Shown piece by piece: positions 26,037 through 36,858 of a DNA stretch of 57,464 nucleotides (its first letter is position 1; each line of letters opens with the position of its first letter). The stretch comes from Oceaniradius stylonematis. GTDB lineage: Bacteria; Pseudomonadota; Alphaproteobacteria; Rhizobiales; Rhizobiaceae. Both the position numbers and the translations under genes were made by a program. The DNA lies in contig NZ_QFWV02000004.1 in assembly GCF_003149475.2 (NCBI RefSeq), positions 243,022 to 300,485 of the forward strand, in the 5' to 3' direction. Below the pieces are notes generated by a model that did no database searches, was not told the DNA's origin, and saw nothing but the letters and a program-made list of their open reading frames with translations.

Positions 26037-29000
26037 CCGCCGAGCGGGAGGCCCGCAGACTTGGGCTCTCCGAATCGCGATCTGCCGCCGTGACCCAGAA
26101 CCGCTACGTCCATCCCAAAGTCTTCACCGTCGCGCCCGGCGCGCCTTTCCTGCCCGCCATCGCCGATGGACTGCTGGAGGGCACACTGGTCGACGGCTTC
26201 ACCTTCGATGGCGATCCGATGGCGTTGGCGCGCGCGATCATTTACGTGCCGACGCGGCGCGCGGCGCGCGAGCTGCGGTCGGTGTTCATGGATGCGCTCG
26301 GCCAACGCTCCATCCTTTTGCCGCGCATCCGCCCGCTCGGGGAATTCGACGAGGATGCCGCCTTCTTTGCAGCAGGCGCGGGGGAGATGCTGTCGGTGCC
26401 GCCGGCGATCGACGCGCTTGAGCGCCAGCTTGCGCTCGGCACGCTGACGGCGCGCTGGACAGAGGCGATGACAGACGATCTGCATGCGCTTTACGGCATC
26501 GAGCGGGTGACGACGCCGGTGTCGACCGCCGACGCTTTCTGGATGGCGGCCGATCTCGCCGCGCTGATCGACCAGCTTGAGACCGAGGGCATTCCGTTCA
26601 AGGCCATCGAGGATGCCGCCGGCGCCGAGGTCTCGGAATGGTGGAACGTCACGCTCGCCTTTCTGCAGATCGTCAAAAAGGCCTGGCCGGCGCATCTCGC
26701 CGAGGCCAACCGGCTGGACCCGGCCGACCATCGCAACCGGATGATCCGGGCCGAGGCGGCCCGGCTCGCCGCCGCGCCGCCCGCCGGGCCGGTGATCGTC
26801 GCCGGCTCGACCGGCACCATCCCTGCGACGGCGGAACTGATCGCCACCATTGCGCGGCTTCCCCAGGGCGCTGTCGTGCTGCCGGGCTACGACACGGAGA
26901 TGGATGGCGAGACACGCGCGCTTCTTGAAACCGTTGGCGATGCCACGCCGGTGATCGGCCATCCGCAGTTCGGCATGCACAAGCTCGTCCGCTCGATCGG
27001 GATCGCGCCCGACGCGATCGAGCGGCTCGGCGCGGCGGAGGACGATGCGGTTGCGGCGCGAAGCCGCTGGGTCGCAGCGGCGCTGGCACCCGCCGAACGC
27101 ACGGCGGACTGGGCCGCCCAACGCGCGACGTTCAAGGACGCCGCCTTTGCCGGAACTGCGGTTCTGCACGCGGCCGACGAGCGGACCGAGGCGCTGGCGA
27201 TCGCCTGCGCGCTGCGCGAAGCCATTCTCGATCCGCAGGCGACGGCGGCGCTGGTGACGCCCGACCGGCAGCTGGCCCGCCGCGTTGCAACCGAGCTTGC
27301 GCGCTTCAGTGTCGAAGCCAACGATTCCGGCGGTACGCCGTTTGCATTGACGCCGCATGGCAGCCTGCTTGCGCTCGCCCTGCCGCTCGCGGCGGGAGAG
27401 GCGGACCCTGCCGCGCTTCTGGCGCTGCTCAAGCATCCGCTGGCGCGGTTCGGCGCCGACCGGGCGGCGCACATGACGGCGGTCGCACATCTGGAAATGC
27501 TGGCGCTGCGCGGCGGCACGGGCCGGATAGCGCTCGGCCGGTTCGCGGGCTTCGCCGAAGACGCACTGGCACAATGGGCCGACGACGGGCGCCGCAAGCC
27601 GGACTGGTTCCAGGCGATCGACGCCGGTGCTTTCGATCAGGCACGGGATCTGGCCCAGCGCATCGAGGCAGCCTTTGCGCCCCTTTGCGCGCTCGGCGAT
27701 GCGGCGGAAACGATCGCTCTCGACAAAACCGTGTGCGCAACGGTGCAGGTGCTTGAGGCGATCACGCGCGATGGCGACGGGCGGTTCGACGCGCTTTACG
27801 CAGGCGAAAGCGGCACGGCGCTCGAAGGCCTGTTGCGACGCCTGCGCGACAGCGCAACGCCCATCGCCTTCGCTGCGGACCAGTGGCCGGACATGGTCCG
27901 CGCCCTGACCGCAACGATGGCGGTCAAACCGGCCGTCGGGGGTCATCCGCGCATTGCGATCTGGGGCACGCTGGAAGCGCGCCTCCAGACCGTCGATCTG
28001 ATGGTGCTGGGCGGCCTCAACGAAGGCACATGGCCGGCGCAGACATCCAATGACGCGTTCCTGACGCGGTCGATGAAAGCGGAAATCGGTCTCGATCCGC
28101 CCGAACGGCGCATCGGGCTGGCGGCGCACGATTTCCAGATGGCGATGGGCAATCGCCGCGTGCTTCTCACCCGAGCCATTCGGGCAGGCGGTGCCCCGGC
28201 CGTCGCCTCGCGCTGGCTCCAGAGGCTGGAAACGCTGGCCGGGCCGGATCGGACGGCGGCAATGCACGCGGCCGGCGGTCACTATGCGCAATTGGCCGAA
28301 ACCGTCGCCGCGCCGTCCATCGCCGATCCGGCCGGGCGGCCGGCGCCGCAGCCGCCGCTCACGGCGCGGCCGAAGGCGCTGTCGGTGACCGAAGTCGAAA
28401 CTCTGCGGCGCGATCCCTACGCCGTCTATGCGCGCCGCGTTCTGGAACTGGCGCCGCTCGATCCGCTGGTGCGCGATCCGGACTTCGCCGACCGGGGATC
28501 GCTGATCCACAAGGTGATGGAGGAAGCGGCGCGGGCGAGGATCGACTGGCCAGCGGAGACGGCCCACGCCGCGCTGGAGCGCCTGGCGCGAGACGTGTTC
28601 GATGCGGAGAGACTTCCGCCGGAGATCGACGCGGTATGGTGGGCCCGGATGCTGGCCGCGCTGCCGCGGATCGTCGCCTGGGAGACCGAAAGGCAACCGC
28701 TGATCACCGCCCGACATCCCGAAGCCCGCGCCCGGCCGACGCCCGTCGGCGCAACGGGCGTGACACTGCGCGGCTATGCCGACCGCGTCGATGCGCGCAC
28801 CGACGAGCTTGCCGACATTATCGACTTCAAGACCGGCGGCGCGCCATCCGCGCCGCAGGTTCAGACGCTGCTGGCGCCACAATTGCCGCTCGAAGCGGCC
28901 CTGCTTGAACGCGGCGCCTTCGACAGCCCCGAAAAATCCGAGCCGGGCGATCTCATCTATGTCCGGCTCGGCGCGCGCGGCGAACTGGTCGCCCGGCCCG

Positions 29001-29209
29001 TATCGGGCGGCAAGAATGACAAGGCGGCCACGCTCGCCCGGCGTGCATGGGAGAAGCTGGAGGGGCTCTGCGCGCACTACAACAAATTCGAGCAAGGCTA
29101 CCCGAGCCGCCTCATGCCGTTCCGGGAGGCCGATTTCGACGGCGATTACGACCATCTGGCGCGGGCGCTGGAATGGGCCGACGCGGTGCGGCGCGAACGC
29201 GATGGCTAA
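26033..29209 (+). CDS. addB: Double-strand break repair protein AddB
   Basis: AddB pairs with AddA in the helicase-nuclease that resects double-strand breaks and responds to recombination hotspots. The 1058-residue protein is of alphaproteobacterial AddB size. The N-terminal half has a degenerate helicase fold (VPTRRAARELRSVFMDA, 'LPRIRPLGEFDED'). The C-terminal RecB-like nuclease has 'DRGSLIHKVMEEAARA', 'IIDFKTGGAPSAPQVQT' and a 'PQLPLEAALL' helix. The TTG at 26033 overlaps the murU stop; a GTG at 26090 is an alternative start. The stop overlaps the addA start by 8 bp. Confidence 0.94.
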   Translation: MTAEREARRLGLSESRSAAVTQNRYVHPKVFTVAPGAPFLPAIADGLLEGTLVDGFTFDGDPMALARAIIYVPTRRAARELRSVFMDALGQRSILLPRIRPLGEFDEDAAFFAAGAGEMLSVPPAIDALERQLALGTLTARWTEAMTDDLHALYGIERVTTPVSTADAFWMAADLAALIDQLETEGIPFKAIEDAAGAEVSEWWNVTLAFLQIVKKAWPAHLAEANRLDPADHRNRMIRAEAARLAAAPPAGPVIVAGSTGTIPATAELIATIARLPQGAVVLPGYDTEMDGETRALLETVGDATPVIGHPQFGMHKLVRSIGIAPDAIERLGAAEDDAVAARSRWVAAALAPAERTADWAAQRATFKDAAFAGTAVLHAADERTEALAIACALREAILDPQATAALVTPDRQLARRVATELARFSVEANDSGGTPFALTPHGSLLALALPLAAGEADPAALLALLKHPLARFGADRAAHMTAVAHLEMLALRGGTGRIALGRFAGFAEDALAQWADDGRRKPDWFQAIDAGAFDQARDLAQRIEAAFAPLCALGDAAETIALDKTVCATVQVLEAITRDGDGRFDALYAGESGTALEGLLRRLRDSATPIAFAADQWPDMVRALTATMAVKPAVGGHPRIAIWGTLEARLQTVDLMVLGGLNEGTWPAQTSNDAFLTRSMKAEIGLDPPERRIGLAAHDFQMAMGNRRVLLTRAIRAGGAPAVASRWLQRLETLAGPDRTAAMHAAGGHYAQLAETVAAPSIADPAGRPAPQPPLTARPKALSVTEVETLRRDPYAVYARRVLELAPLDPLVRDPDFADRGSLIHKVMEEAARARIDWPAETAHAALERLARDVFDAERLPPEIDAVWWARMLAALPRIVAWETERQPLITARHPEARARPTPVGATGVTLRGYADRVDARTDELADIIDFKTGGAPSAPQVQTLLAPQLPLEAALLERGAFDSPEKSEPGDLIYVRLGARGELVARPVSGGKNDKAATLARRAWEKLEGLCAHYNKFEQGYPSRLMPFREADFDGDYDHLARALEWADAVRRERDG

Positions 29210-32200
29210 ACCGCTTCCCGACGACAGGACCCGAGCCGATCAGGCCCGAGCGGCGGACCCGGCCAATTCCGCCTGGGTGTCCGCCAATGCCGGGTCCGGC
29301 AAGACCTGGGTCCTGTCGACCCGGGTCATCCGTATTCTTCTGTCCGGCACCGAGCCGTCGAAAATCCTGTGCCTGACCTACACCAGGGCCGCCGCCGCGG
29401 AGATGAAGACCCGTGTGTTCCAGCGGCTCGGGGCCTGGGTGGCGATGGACGATGCGGCGCTGCGCGACGAGCTGGCCGCCATCACGGACGAACGACCGGG
29501 GCGGGAAGCTATCGCGTTCGCGCGGACCCTGTTTGCCCGCGCGCTCGAGACGCCGGGCGGGCTGAAGATCCAGACCATCCACGCCTTTTGCGAATCGCTG
29601 CTGCACCGGTTCCCGCTCGAAGCCAACATTGCCGGCCATTTCGAGCTGCTGGACGCCGAGGCGCAGGCGCTGCTTGTCGCACAGGCGCGGCGCGGACTCC
29701 TGGCCGATGCGGCGCAGCGGAGCGGCGCGGGTGCGGCGGTCATGCGGCTTCTGGCGATTGCCGGGGAAAGCGGGGTCGAAAAGCTGCTCGACGAGATCGT
29801 CGTCCGGCGCATCGCGGTCACCGATCTGCTGCGGCGGCTTTCGCCGGCCGGGGAGAGACGCGGTGCCTATCGCACCGCCTTCGGGTTCGCGCCGGACGAG
29901 ACCGATGCGGACGTCGCCGCGACCGTCTGGCCGCTGCCGGGGTTCGGAGAGGCCGATCTGGAGCGGCTGGAACATGCGGCCCGTGCGCCGAAGTCACCGC
30001 GAAAGACGCATCTGAAGTTCATCGCCGAGCTACGCGATGCGTCGGCGGAGCCGGACGCTCTATTGCGCCTCTCCTCGCTGGCCAGGGCATTTCTGAAGGC
30101 CGATGGCACGCCGGCGACGCACAATATGTTCCCGGCCGATATTGCCGGGGCGCTGCCCTCCTTCGAGGCAGACTATCTGTCGGCAGCGGACCGGATCGCA
30201 AAAGCCTGCAACCGCTTGGACCTGCTGCGCGAAATCGAAGGCACGCTCGACGTTCTCGCCGTTGCCGACGCGCTGATCGCGCGCTACGAGGCGCTCAAGC
30301 GCGCGCGCGGGCTGCTGGACTTCGAAGACCTGATTGCGCGCACCGCCACGCTTCTGACGCGCACCGGCGCTTCGCTCTGGGTGCGCTACAAGCTGGACCA
30401 GGGCATCGATCATATCCTTATCGACGAGGCGCAGGACACCAGCCCCGCCCAGTGGGACGTCATCCGCACTTTGGCCGACGAGTTCTTTGCCGGCGATGCG
30501 GCACGGCCGGAACTGCGCACCGTCTTTGCGGTCGGCGACGAGAAACAGTCCATCTACTCTTTCCAGGGGGCCGATCCGGACAAGTTCGCGGGCACACGCA
30601 CCCATTTCGCCCAACGGGCTGGCGAAGCCGACCGTGCCTTTGAGCCGGTGCAACTGCAGGTCTCGTTCCGGTCCACCGAGGCGGTTCTGGCCGCGGTCGA
30701 CCATGTTTTCGCGACTGAAGAAAACCGGGCCGGGCTGACACGCGACAGTCTGCCCACCGCGCACCGTTCGCTGCGCAGAGGCGAGCCGGGCCGCGTCGAA
30801 ATCTGGGAGCAGGTCGCAAAACAGAAGAGCGACCCCAGCGAAGACTGGACCGCGCCGGTCGACGCGGTCGAGGAGCCCTCCCTGCGTGTCGCCACCCGCA
30901 TCGCCGAAACGATCAAAGGATGGATCGGGACGAGAACGGTCCTTGAGGCAACGGGCGAGCCGATCGCGCCAGACGACATTCTGGTTCTCGTGCGGTCGCG
31001 CGACGGGTTCGTCAACGCGCTGTCGCGGGCGCTCAAGGATCGCGGCGTCCCCGTCGCCGGCGCGGACCGGCTGGCGCTGACCGGCCATATCGCGGTGCTG
31101 GACCTGATGGCGCTTGGCCGTGTCATGCTGAACCGGGCCGACGATCTGTCGCTGGCCGCGCTTCTCAAGAGCCCTCTCTTCGGCCGTAGCGATGACGATC
31201 TGTTCGCGCTCGCCCATGGCCGCGAGGGTGCGACGCTCTGGTCGCGGCTGGCCGATGTCGGGCGTAACGACCCGGTCCTTGCGGCCATCGCGGCGCAGCT
31301 CGCCGACTGGGCGGACAAGGCGATGCGCTGGCCGGTGCACGAGTTCTATGCCCATGTGCTGTCGGCCTGTTCGGGACGCGAAAAGCTGATCGGCCGGCTG
31401 GGTCCGGAAACCGCCGACGTGCTCGACGAATTCATCGCGTTGACGCTGGCGGCCGAACGCACCGGACCGCCGGCGCTCGAGACCTTTCTCAACACGCTCG
31501 ATCTCTATGCGCCGGAGATCAAGCGCGAGATGGATCAGGCCAAGGGCGAAGTCCGGATCATGACGGTGCACGGCGCCAAGGGGCTGGAGGCGCCGATCGT
31601 GTTTCTCGTCGATCGCGGCAGCGCGCCGTTCGATGCGCGTCAGGCGCCGGCGCTGCTGCCGGTGCAACTGCCAAGCGAAACAGGCTCCGACAGCGACGCC
31701 CTTTTGTGGCGCGGCGTGCCGGACGCGCGCTCTGATGTTCAAGCCGCAGCGCTCGAAAGGCTGAAGCGCGCCGCACAGGACGAATATCGCCGGCTCTTGT
31801 ATGTCGGAATGACGCGCGCCGCCGACAGGCTGATCGTCGCCGGCTATCGCGGCATCCATGCGCCGTCCGAGGCGACATGGCACACCATGGTGCTGTCGGC
31901 GCTGGAGCCGCATTGCGACGTGACCGAAACCGGTGACGGGACGGTCTGGCAGTTTCCGGCGGGGCTTGGCGCTGTGCCGGCCAGCGCTCCGGCGGTACCG
32001 GACAAGCGCGAACAGGCGTTCTCGCTGCCCGCGGGTTTTGCCGATCCGGCGCCCCCCGAACCTCCGGCGGCGCGGCCACTGGTGCCGTCGGGAGCGTCGG
32101 GCCTTGCCATTTCCCCGGAGACAGCGGATGCCGCGGAACCGGGCAGCGTGTCGCTGCTGGACGACGGGGGCGGAACACCGGGCGGATCGGCGGCGCGGCG

Positions 32201-32708
32201 CGGAACGCTGATCCACACGCTGTTGCAGATGCTGCCGGCAATCGACCCCAGCGAACGGCAGGACCGGGCGCGGCAATGGTGCGCGATGACCGCGCCCGAA
32301 ATGGACATCGGCGACGTCGATTCGTTGCTCGCTCAGGTGTTTGGCGTGCTGGACGACCCGCGTTACGCGCCGCTGTTCGCGCCGGAATCGATTGCCGAGG
32401 TGTCCGTGATGGGCACGCTGAAGCTTGGCGGCGAGGCGCGCGCCGTCTCCGGCGCGATCGACCGGCTAGTGGCGGTGGGCGACACGGTGCTGATCGTCGA
32501 TTACAAGACCGGCCGCCACATCCCCGAAACGCCCGACGCGGTCGCCGAGGCCCATGCGCGTCAGATGGCGCTTTACCGCGCGCTCGTCGCCCCTCTCTAT
32601 CCGGGCAAGGCGGTGCGCACGCTTTTGCTTTTCACCGCCGGGCCGGCGATGATCGAAGTCTCCGGCGAGAGGCTCGCCTCCGCCTTGGCCGGTCTCGCAC
32701 AATCGTGA
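29202..32708 (+). CDS. addA: Double-strand break repair helicase-nuclease AddA
   Basis: AddA is the UvrD-type helicase and nuclease subunit of AddAB. The 1168-residue protein shows the superfamily 1 motifs in order: Walker [17 protein letters not shown] near residue 28, [71 protein letters not shown] and [13 protein letters not shown]. The C-terminal nuclease has '[12 protein letters not shown]' and [15 protein letters not shown]. The ATG at 29202 overlaps the end of addB by 8 bp and is in a typical AddA start context ([14 protein letters not shown]). Confidence 0.95.
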   Translation: MAKPLPDDRTRADQARAADPANSAWVSANAGSGKTWVLSTRVIRILLSGTEPSKILCLTYTRAAAAEMKTRVFQRLGAWVAMDDAALRDELAAITDERPGREAIAFARTLFARALETPGGLKIQTIHAFCESLLHRFPLEANIAGHFELLDAEAQALLVAQARRGLLADAAQRSGAGAAVMRLLAIAGESGVEKLLDEIVVRRIAVTDLLRRLSPAGERRGAYRTAFGFAPDETDADVAATVWPLPGFGEADLERLEHAARAPKSPRKTHLKFIAELRDASAEPDALLRLSSLARAFLKADGTPATHNMFPADIAGALPSFEADYLSAADRIAKACNRLDLLREIEGTLDVLAVADALIARYEALKRARGLLDFEDLIARTATLLTRTGASLWVRYKLDQGIDHILIDEAQDTSPAQWDVIRTLADEFFAGDAARPELRTVFAVGDEKQSIYSFQGADPDKFAGTRTHFAQRAGEADRAFEPVQLQVSFRSTEAVLAAVDHVFATEENRAGLTRDSLPTAHRSLRRGEPGRVEIWEQVAKQKSDPSEDWTAPVDAVEEPSLRVATRIAETIKGWIGTRTVLEATGEPIAPDDILVLVRSRDGFVNALSRALKDRGVPVAGADRLALTGHIAVLDLMALGRVMLNRADDLSLAALLKSPLFGRSDDDLFALAHGREGATLWSRLADVGRNDPVLAAIAAQLADWADKAMRWPVHEFYAHVLSACSGREKLIGRLGPETADVLDEFIALTLAAERTGPPALETFLNTLDLYAPEIKREMDQAKGEVRIMTVHGAKGLEAPIVFLVDRGSAPFDARQAPALLPVQLPSETGSDSDALLWRGVPDARSDVQAAALERLKRAAQDEYRRLLYVGMTRAADRLIVAGYRGIHAPSEATWHTMVLSALEPHCDVTETGDGTVWQFPAGLGAVPASAPAVPDKREQAFSLPAGFADPAPPEPPAARPLVPSGASGLAISPETADAAEPGSVSLLDDGGGTPGGSAARRGTLIHTLLQMLPAIDPSERQDRARQWCAMTAPEMDIGDVDSLLAQVFGVLDDPRYAPLFAPESIAEVSVMGTLKLGGEARAVSGAIDRLVAVGDTVLIVDYKTGRHIPETPDAVAEAHARQMALYRALVAPLYPGKAVRTLLLFTAGPAMIEVSGERLASALAGLAQS

Positions 32709-32787
32709 GAATCGGCCTATAGGTACGGGCTTGAACATGCGTCCGATCCGGCCCACATGCGGGCCAGGACATGAGAAGGAGGCCGCA

Positions 32788-33111
32788 ATGGCGACCGTGA
32801 AGATCGATACCAGCAATTTCGAGGCCGATGTGCTCGGCGCCGACGAACCGGTGGTCGTGGATTTCTGGGCGGAATGGTGCGGCCCGTGCAAGATGATCGC
32901 GCCGGCGCTGGAGGAACTGTCCGGCGAACTGGACGGTCAGGTGAAGATCGCCAAGGTCAACATTGACGAAAATCCGCAGATCGCCGCGCAGTACGGCATC
33001 CGCTCGATCCCGACGCTCTACATGTTCAAGGGTGGCGAAGTCGTCGACCAGATGGTCGGCGCCGTGCCCAAGGGCAAACTGTCGGACTGGATGAAGGGCG
33101 CCATCGCCTGA
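32788..33111 (+). CDS. trxA: Thioredoxin
   Basis: Thioredoxin is the cytoplasmic dithiol reductant for ribonucleotide reductase and other enzymes. The 107-residue protein has the active site [13 protein letters not shown] and the cis-proline segment [13 protein letters not shown]. The ATG at 32788 has an ideal AAGGAGG upstream; the frame extends 19 codons further but without a signal. It follows addA by 79 bp and ends at a strong bidirectional terminator shared with the convergent folC. Confidence 0.97.
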   Translation: MATVKIDTSNFEADVLGADEPVVVDFWAEWCGPCKMIAPALEELSGELDGQVKIAKVNIDENPQIAAQYGIRSIPTLYMFKGGEVVDQMVGAVPKGKLSDWMKGAIA

Positions 33112-33134
33112 GGCCGGCTGCACGGATTTTCACG

Positions 33135-33162
33135 AAAACCCGGCCCTTGCGCCGGGTTTTTT
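33135..33162. terminator. Bidirectional terminator between trxA and folC
   Basis: A perfect 10-bp inverted repeat AAAACCCGGC and GCCGGGTTTT with a 6-base loop is followed by two further Ts. The A tract on one side and the T tract on the other allow it to end transcription from both convergent genes. Confidence 0.92.
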
Positions 33163-33169
33163 GTGCCGG

Positions 33170-34534
33170 CTACCGTGGCGGCGTGCCGTTGTCGCGCAGA
33201 ACATCGCCGGCCAGATAGAGCGAGCCGCATATCAGGATACGCGGCGGACGCTCCAGGCCGTTCCAGCTTTCAGCCAAAAGACGGAGCGCGGCGGAGACGT
33301 TTTCCATCGGCTCCGCCGAAAGGCCGGCTTCGAGCGCCTGGTCGGCGAGAAAGCCCGGATCGACACCGGCATCGCTGCCCGGCACCGGAACGGTGAAGAC
33401 ATGCCGGACGAGGCCCTCGAACACGCGGAAATAGCCGACGGCATCCTTGGTGTTGAGCATGCCGGCGATCATGAACAGCGGCCGCTCGACCTGTTCCTCG
33501 CGTGCGGCGAGATGCTCGGCGGCCATCGCCGCGCCGTCGGGATTGTGGCCGCCATCGAGCCAGATCTCCGCCCCCTTTGGTGCGAGCGCCACCAGATCGC
33601 CTTCGGTCAGCCGCTGCAACCGCGCCGGCCAGTCGACCGTCTGCATCGCGCGCTCGGCGGCCGCCTCGGTCAGGGAAAAACCGCCGGCGCGCAGTGCGGC
33701 GATGGCCGCGGCGGCGTTGGAAAGCTGGTGCCGGCCCCGCAGCGCCGGCAAAGGCAGATCAAGCAAACCGTCGGTGTCCTGAAAGACCAGCCGGCCATGC
33801 TCCTCGAAGGCGATGAAATGCTCACCATAGATGTGCGCGTCGCAGCCCAGAGCTTCGGCGCGCGTGACCAGTTCGTCGCGCGCCTCCGGATGAGGCTGGG
33901 CGCCGATGACCACCGGCGCGTCGGGTTTCATGATGCCGGCCTTTTCGCCGGCGATCAGTTCGACCGTGTCGCCGAGATAGGCCTGATGGTCGAGACCGAC
34001 CGGCATGATGACGCTGACCGCCGGCCGGTCGATCACATTGGTGGCGTCGGCGCGGCCGCCAAGACCCACCTCGATGACTGCCGCATCGGCCTTGTGTTCG
34101 CTGAACAGGACGAACATGACCGCCGTCAGGATCTCGAAGACAGTGATCTTGCGGCCGTCATTGGCGTCGGCGACGCGGCGCACCGCATCTGCGAGCACTG
34201 CATCGTCGACCAACGTGCCGGCCAACCGGAACCGCTCGTGCCAGCGCACGAGGTGCGGCGAGATGTGAACGTGGGTGCGATGGCCGGCGGCCTCCAGCAG
34301 CGCGCGGCAGAAGGCGGCGCACGACCCCTTGCCGTTGGTGCCGGCGATGTGGATCACCGGCGGCAGCGCCGTGTGCGGATCGCCGAGCGCGCCCAGCAGA
34401 CGGCGGATGCGGCCGAGCGACAGGTCGAACCCCTTCGGATGCAGGGCCATTAGCGCCTCGATGGCGCGGGTGGCTTCGTCGGGCGATACCAGTTCGGTGC
34501 CCGGCGCGGCGGGCGGATGATGATCGCTTGCCAT
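33170..34534 (-). CDS. folC: Bifunctional folylpolyglutamate synthase/dihydrofolate synthase
   Basis: FolC adds glutamate to dihydropteroate, forming dihydrofolate, and lengthens the glutamate chain of folates. The 454-residue protein has the P-loop HIAGTNGKGSCAAF near residues 62-75, 'THVHISPHLVRWHERF', the Mur-ligase stretch 'EVGLGGRADATN' and the C-terminal 'WLDGGHNPDGA'. It begins 12 bp after accD, the usual accD-folC pair of many proteobacteria, and is the last gene of the trp/acc/fol operon. Confidence 0.96.
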   Translation of the reverse strand: MASDHHPPAAPGTELVSPDEATRAIEALMALHPKGFDLSLGRIRRLLGALGDPHTALPPVIHIAGTNGKGSCAAFCRALLEAAGHRTHVHISPHLVRWHERFRLAGTLVDDAVLADAVRRVADANDGRKITVFEILTAVMFVLFSEHKADAAVIEVGLGGRADATNVIDRPAVSVIMPVGLDHQAYLGDTVELIAGEKAGIMKPDAPVVIGAQPHPEARDELVTRAEALGCDAHIYGEHFIAFEEHGRLVFQDTDGLLDLPLPALRGRHQLSNAAAAIAALRAGGFSLTEAAAERAMQTVDWPARLQRLTEGDLVALAPKGAEIWLDGGHNPDGAAMAAEHLAAREEQVERPLFMIAGMLNTKDAVGYFRVFEGLVRHVFTVPVPGSDAGVDPGFLADQALEAGLSAEPMENVSAALRLLAESWNGLERPPRILICGSLYLAGDVLRDNGTPPR

Positions 34535-34546
34535 GGCCGCGCTCCG

Positions 34547-35566
34547 TCAGAAGCTGGGCGAAGGCTTTTGGGGCGTCGCCTCGGCCGGTTCGAGAATTTC
34601 GGTCTCGACGGCACCTGTCGTCACCGCCGCATCTTCGGGATCGGCGACCGGCACCGTGTCGACCGAGCCGGTCTCGTCCATCACCGCGGCCTGCCCGACC
34701 GTTTCGGTCGCAGGCACGTCCTGTTTGGTCAGGATGCGAAGCAGGCGGGCGATGGTCGCCCTCAGTTCGGTGCGCGGCACGACCATGTCGACCATGCCGT
34801 GATCGAGCAGATATTCGGAACGCTGGAAGCCCTCGGGCAGCTTTTCGCGAATGGTCTGTTCGATGACCCGCGCGCCGGCAAAGCCGATCACCGCGCCCGG
34901 TTCGGCGATGTGAATGTCGCCCAGCATCGCATAGGAGGCCGAAACGCCGCCGGTGGTCGGATTGGTCAGGACGACGATGTAGGGCAGGCCCGCCTCCTTC
35001 AGCATTTCGACGGCAACCGTGGTGCGCGGCAACTGCATCAGCGACAGGATGCCCTCCTGCATGCGCGCACCGCCGGATGCGGCGAACAGCACCATCGGGC
35101 ATTTCTTTTCGATGGCCGTCTCAAAGCCGCGAATGATCGCTTCGCCGGCCGCCATGCCGAGCGAGCCGCCCATGAAGGTGAAATCGTGCACTGTGGTGAC
35201 GATTTCCATGCCCTCGAGCTTGCCGGTGGCGTTGATGATGGAATCCTCGAGACCGGTCTTCAGCCGGTTCTCGCGCAGCCGGTCGGAATACTTCTTCTGG
35301 TCCCGGAAACGCAGCGGGTCCTGCGCCACCTCCGGATTGGCGATCTCCTGGAACGCGCCGCCATCATAGAAATGGGTGAGCCGCTGGCGCGCGGCGATCT
35401 TCATGTGGTGTCCGGAGACCGGGATCACCCACTGGTTTTCCTCGACATCGGCGTGAAACACCATCTCGCCGGTCTCGGGGCACTTGATCCAGAGGTTTTC
35501 CGGCGTCTCGCGCCGCCCCAGCATGGAGTTGAGGCGCGGACGGACGTAGTTGGTGATCCAGTTCAT
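34547..35566 (-). CDS. accD: Acetyl-CoA carboxylase carboxyltransferase subunit beta
   Basis: AccD and AccA transfer CO2 from carboxybiotin to acetyl-CoA, making malonyl-CoA for fatty acids. The 339-residue protein has the conserved '[21 protein letters not shown]' and '[21 protein letters not shown]' segments of the carboxyltransferase fold. The N-terminal zinc ribbon is degenerate: only Cys29 of the usual four cysteines remains ([12 protein letters not shown], later IPVSGHHM), a feature I recall from other rhizobia. The C-terminal 40 residues are a Glu/Pro/Thr-rich tail of no known function. It lies 33 bp after trpA. Confidence 0.96.
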   Translation of the reverse strand: MNWITNYVRPRLNSMLGRRETPENLWIKCPETGEMVFHADVEENQWVIPVSGHHMKIAARQRLTHFYDGGAFQEIANPEVAQDPLRFRDQKKYSDRLRENRLKTGLEDSIINATGKLEGMEIVTTVHDFTFMGGSLGMAAGEAIIRGFETAIEKKCPMVLFAASGGARMQEGILSLMQLPRTTVAVEMLKEAGLPYIVVLTNPTTGGVSASYAMLGDIHIAEPGAVIGFAGARVIEQTIREKLPEGFQRSEYLLDHGMVDMVVPRTELRATIARLLRILTKQDVPATETVGQAAVMDETGSVDTVPVADPEDAAVTTGAVETEILEPAEATPQKPSPSF

Positions 35567-35599
35567 GACCGATTCCCGTTTTGGGCCAATGTGGACCGG

Positions 35600-36439
35600 C
35601 TATTCGGCAGCTTCAAGGCGCGCGGCGCGGACGCCTGCGGCCAGGCCGCCCACCAGCGTCGTGACGGCGGCGACCGTGTCGGACGTCGAGCCGCCATCGC
35701 CGTCCAGCGAATTGACGATGGCCTGGACGATCGCCGTGCCGACCACCACGCCGTCCGCATCGCGACCGATCAGCCGGGCCTGCTCGGCGGTCTTGACGCC
35801 GAAGCCGACACAGACCGGCAAGGGCGTATGGCCCTTGATACGGTTGACCGCCTCGCCGACCGCGCCGGTGTCGGCGATGGCCGATCCGGTGATGCCCGTC
35901 ATCGAGACGTAATAGACAAAGCCGGACGTGTTGGCGAGGACGGCCGGCAGGCGCTTGTCGTCGGTCGTCGGGGTCGCCAGCCGGATGAAGCTGATGCCGG
36001 CCTCAAGCGCCGGAATGCACAGTTCGCCATCCATTTCCGGCGGCAGGTCGACGATGATCAGACCGTCGATTCCGGCAGCGTTCGCATCGTCGAGGAACCG
36101 GTCGACACCATAGATGTAGACCGGATTGTAATAGCCCATCAGGACGATCGGCGTATCGGTATCGGTCTTGCGGAAGGCTTTGGCCATCGCCAGCGTACGG
36201 GCCAGCGTCTGCCCGCCCTTGAGCGCGCGTTGTCCCGCCATCTGGATCGCGGGCCCGTCGGCCATCGGGTCGGAAAACGGCATGCCGAGTTCGATGATGT
36301 CAGCGCCCGCTTCCGGCAGGGCCTTCATGATCGACAGCGAGGTGTCGTAGTCCGGATCGCCGCCCATAATGTAGGTGACGAGCGCGGGCCGGCCTTCATC
36401 GGCAAGCCGCGCAAACAGCGTGTCGAAACGGTTGGTCAT
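35600..36439 (-). CDS. trpA: Tryptophan synthase alpha chain
   Basis: TrpA cleaves indole-3-glycerol phosphate to indole and glyceraldehyde-3-phosphate. The 279-residue protein has '[13 protein letters not shown]' near the N-terminus, the catalytic Glu in [16 protein letters not shown], and the second catalytic Asp in the '[22 protein letters not shown]' region. The phosphate-binding '[10 protein letters not shown]' follows. The start overlaps the arsC stop by 4 bp. It is separated from its partner gene trpB by two unrelated genes, which is unusual. Confidence 0.96.
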   Translation of the reverse strand: MTNRFDTLFARLADEGRPALVTYIMGGDPDYDTSLSIMKALPEAGADIIELGMPFSDPMADGPAIQMAGQRALKGGQTLARTLAMAKAFRKTDTDTPIVLMGYYNPVYIYGVDRFLDDANAAGIDGLIIVDLPPEMDGELCIPALEAGISFIRLATPTTDDKRLPAVLANTSGFVYYVSMTGITGSAIADTGAVGEAVNRIKGHTPLPVCVGFGVKTAEQARLIGRDADGVVVGTAIVQAIVNSLDGDGGSTSDTVAAVTTLVGGLAAGVRAARLEAAE

Positions 36440-36858
36440 GCGCTTTGCCCCGATTTGCCGACGACTTCGCCGTCTTCCTTTGTGAAGGTGCCGACCTTGT
36501 CGGCGTTCGGCAGCACGTCCAGCACCTTTTCGGACGGGCGCGACAGGACCGTTCCGAGCGGCGTGACGACGATCGGCCGGTTCATCAGGATCGGGTGCTC
36601 GACCATGAAGTCGATGAGCTCGTCATCGGTCCATTTGGGATCATCGAGCCCGAGTTCCTCATAGGGCGTGCCCTTCTTGCGCAGCACTTCGCGCACTGAA
36701 AGACCGGTGGCCGCGATCAGCTCGACGAGCTTGGCCCGGCCCGGCGGTGACTTCAGATATTCAATCACCTCGGGCTCCTCGCCGGACGCGCGGATCATCG
36801 CCAGCGTGTTGCGGGAGGTGCCGCATTTGGGATTGTGGTAGATGGTGATCGTGCTCAT
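36436..36858 (-). CDS. arsC: Arsenate reductase, glutaredoxin-coupled (ArsC)
   Basis: ArsC reduces arsenate to arsenite with glutathione and glutaredoxin. The 140-residue protein has the active-site loop [18 protein letters not shown] with catalytic Cys12 and the arginine-containing 'NRPIVVTP' segment that binds arsenate. No arsR, arsB or acr3 is nearby, so it may be a housekeeping or repurposed member of the ArsC/YffB fold. It is coupled by 4-bp overlaps to both the upstream flavoprotein and the downstream trpA. Confidence 0.92.
   Translation of the reverse strand: MSTITIYHNPKCGTSRNTLAMIRASGEEPEVIEYLKSPPGRAKLVELIAATGLSVREVLRKKGTPYEELGLDDPKWTDDELIDFMVEHPILMNRPIVVTPLGTVLSRPSEKVLDVLPNADKVGTFTKEDGEVVGKSGQSA

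Noticed and set aside
25907-29155. A 1082-codon open frame on the minus strand opposite addB
   Set aside because: AddB on the plus strand has recognisable nuclease motifs and fits the operon. The antisense frame is Arg/Gly-rich, has no domain, and is of the kind produced by high GC content at codon third positions.
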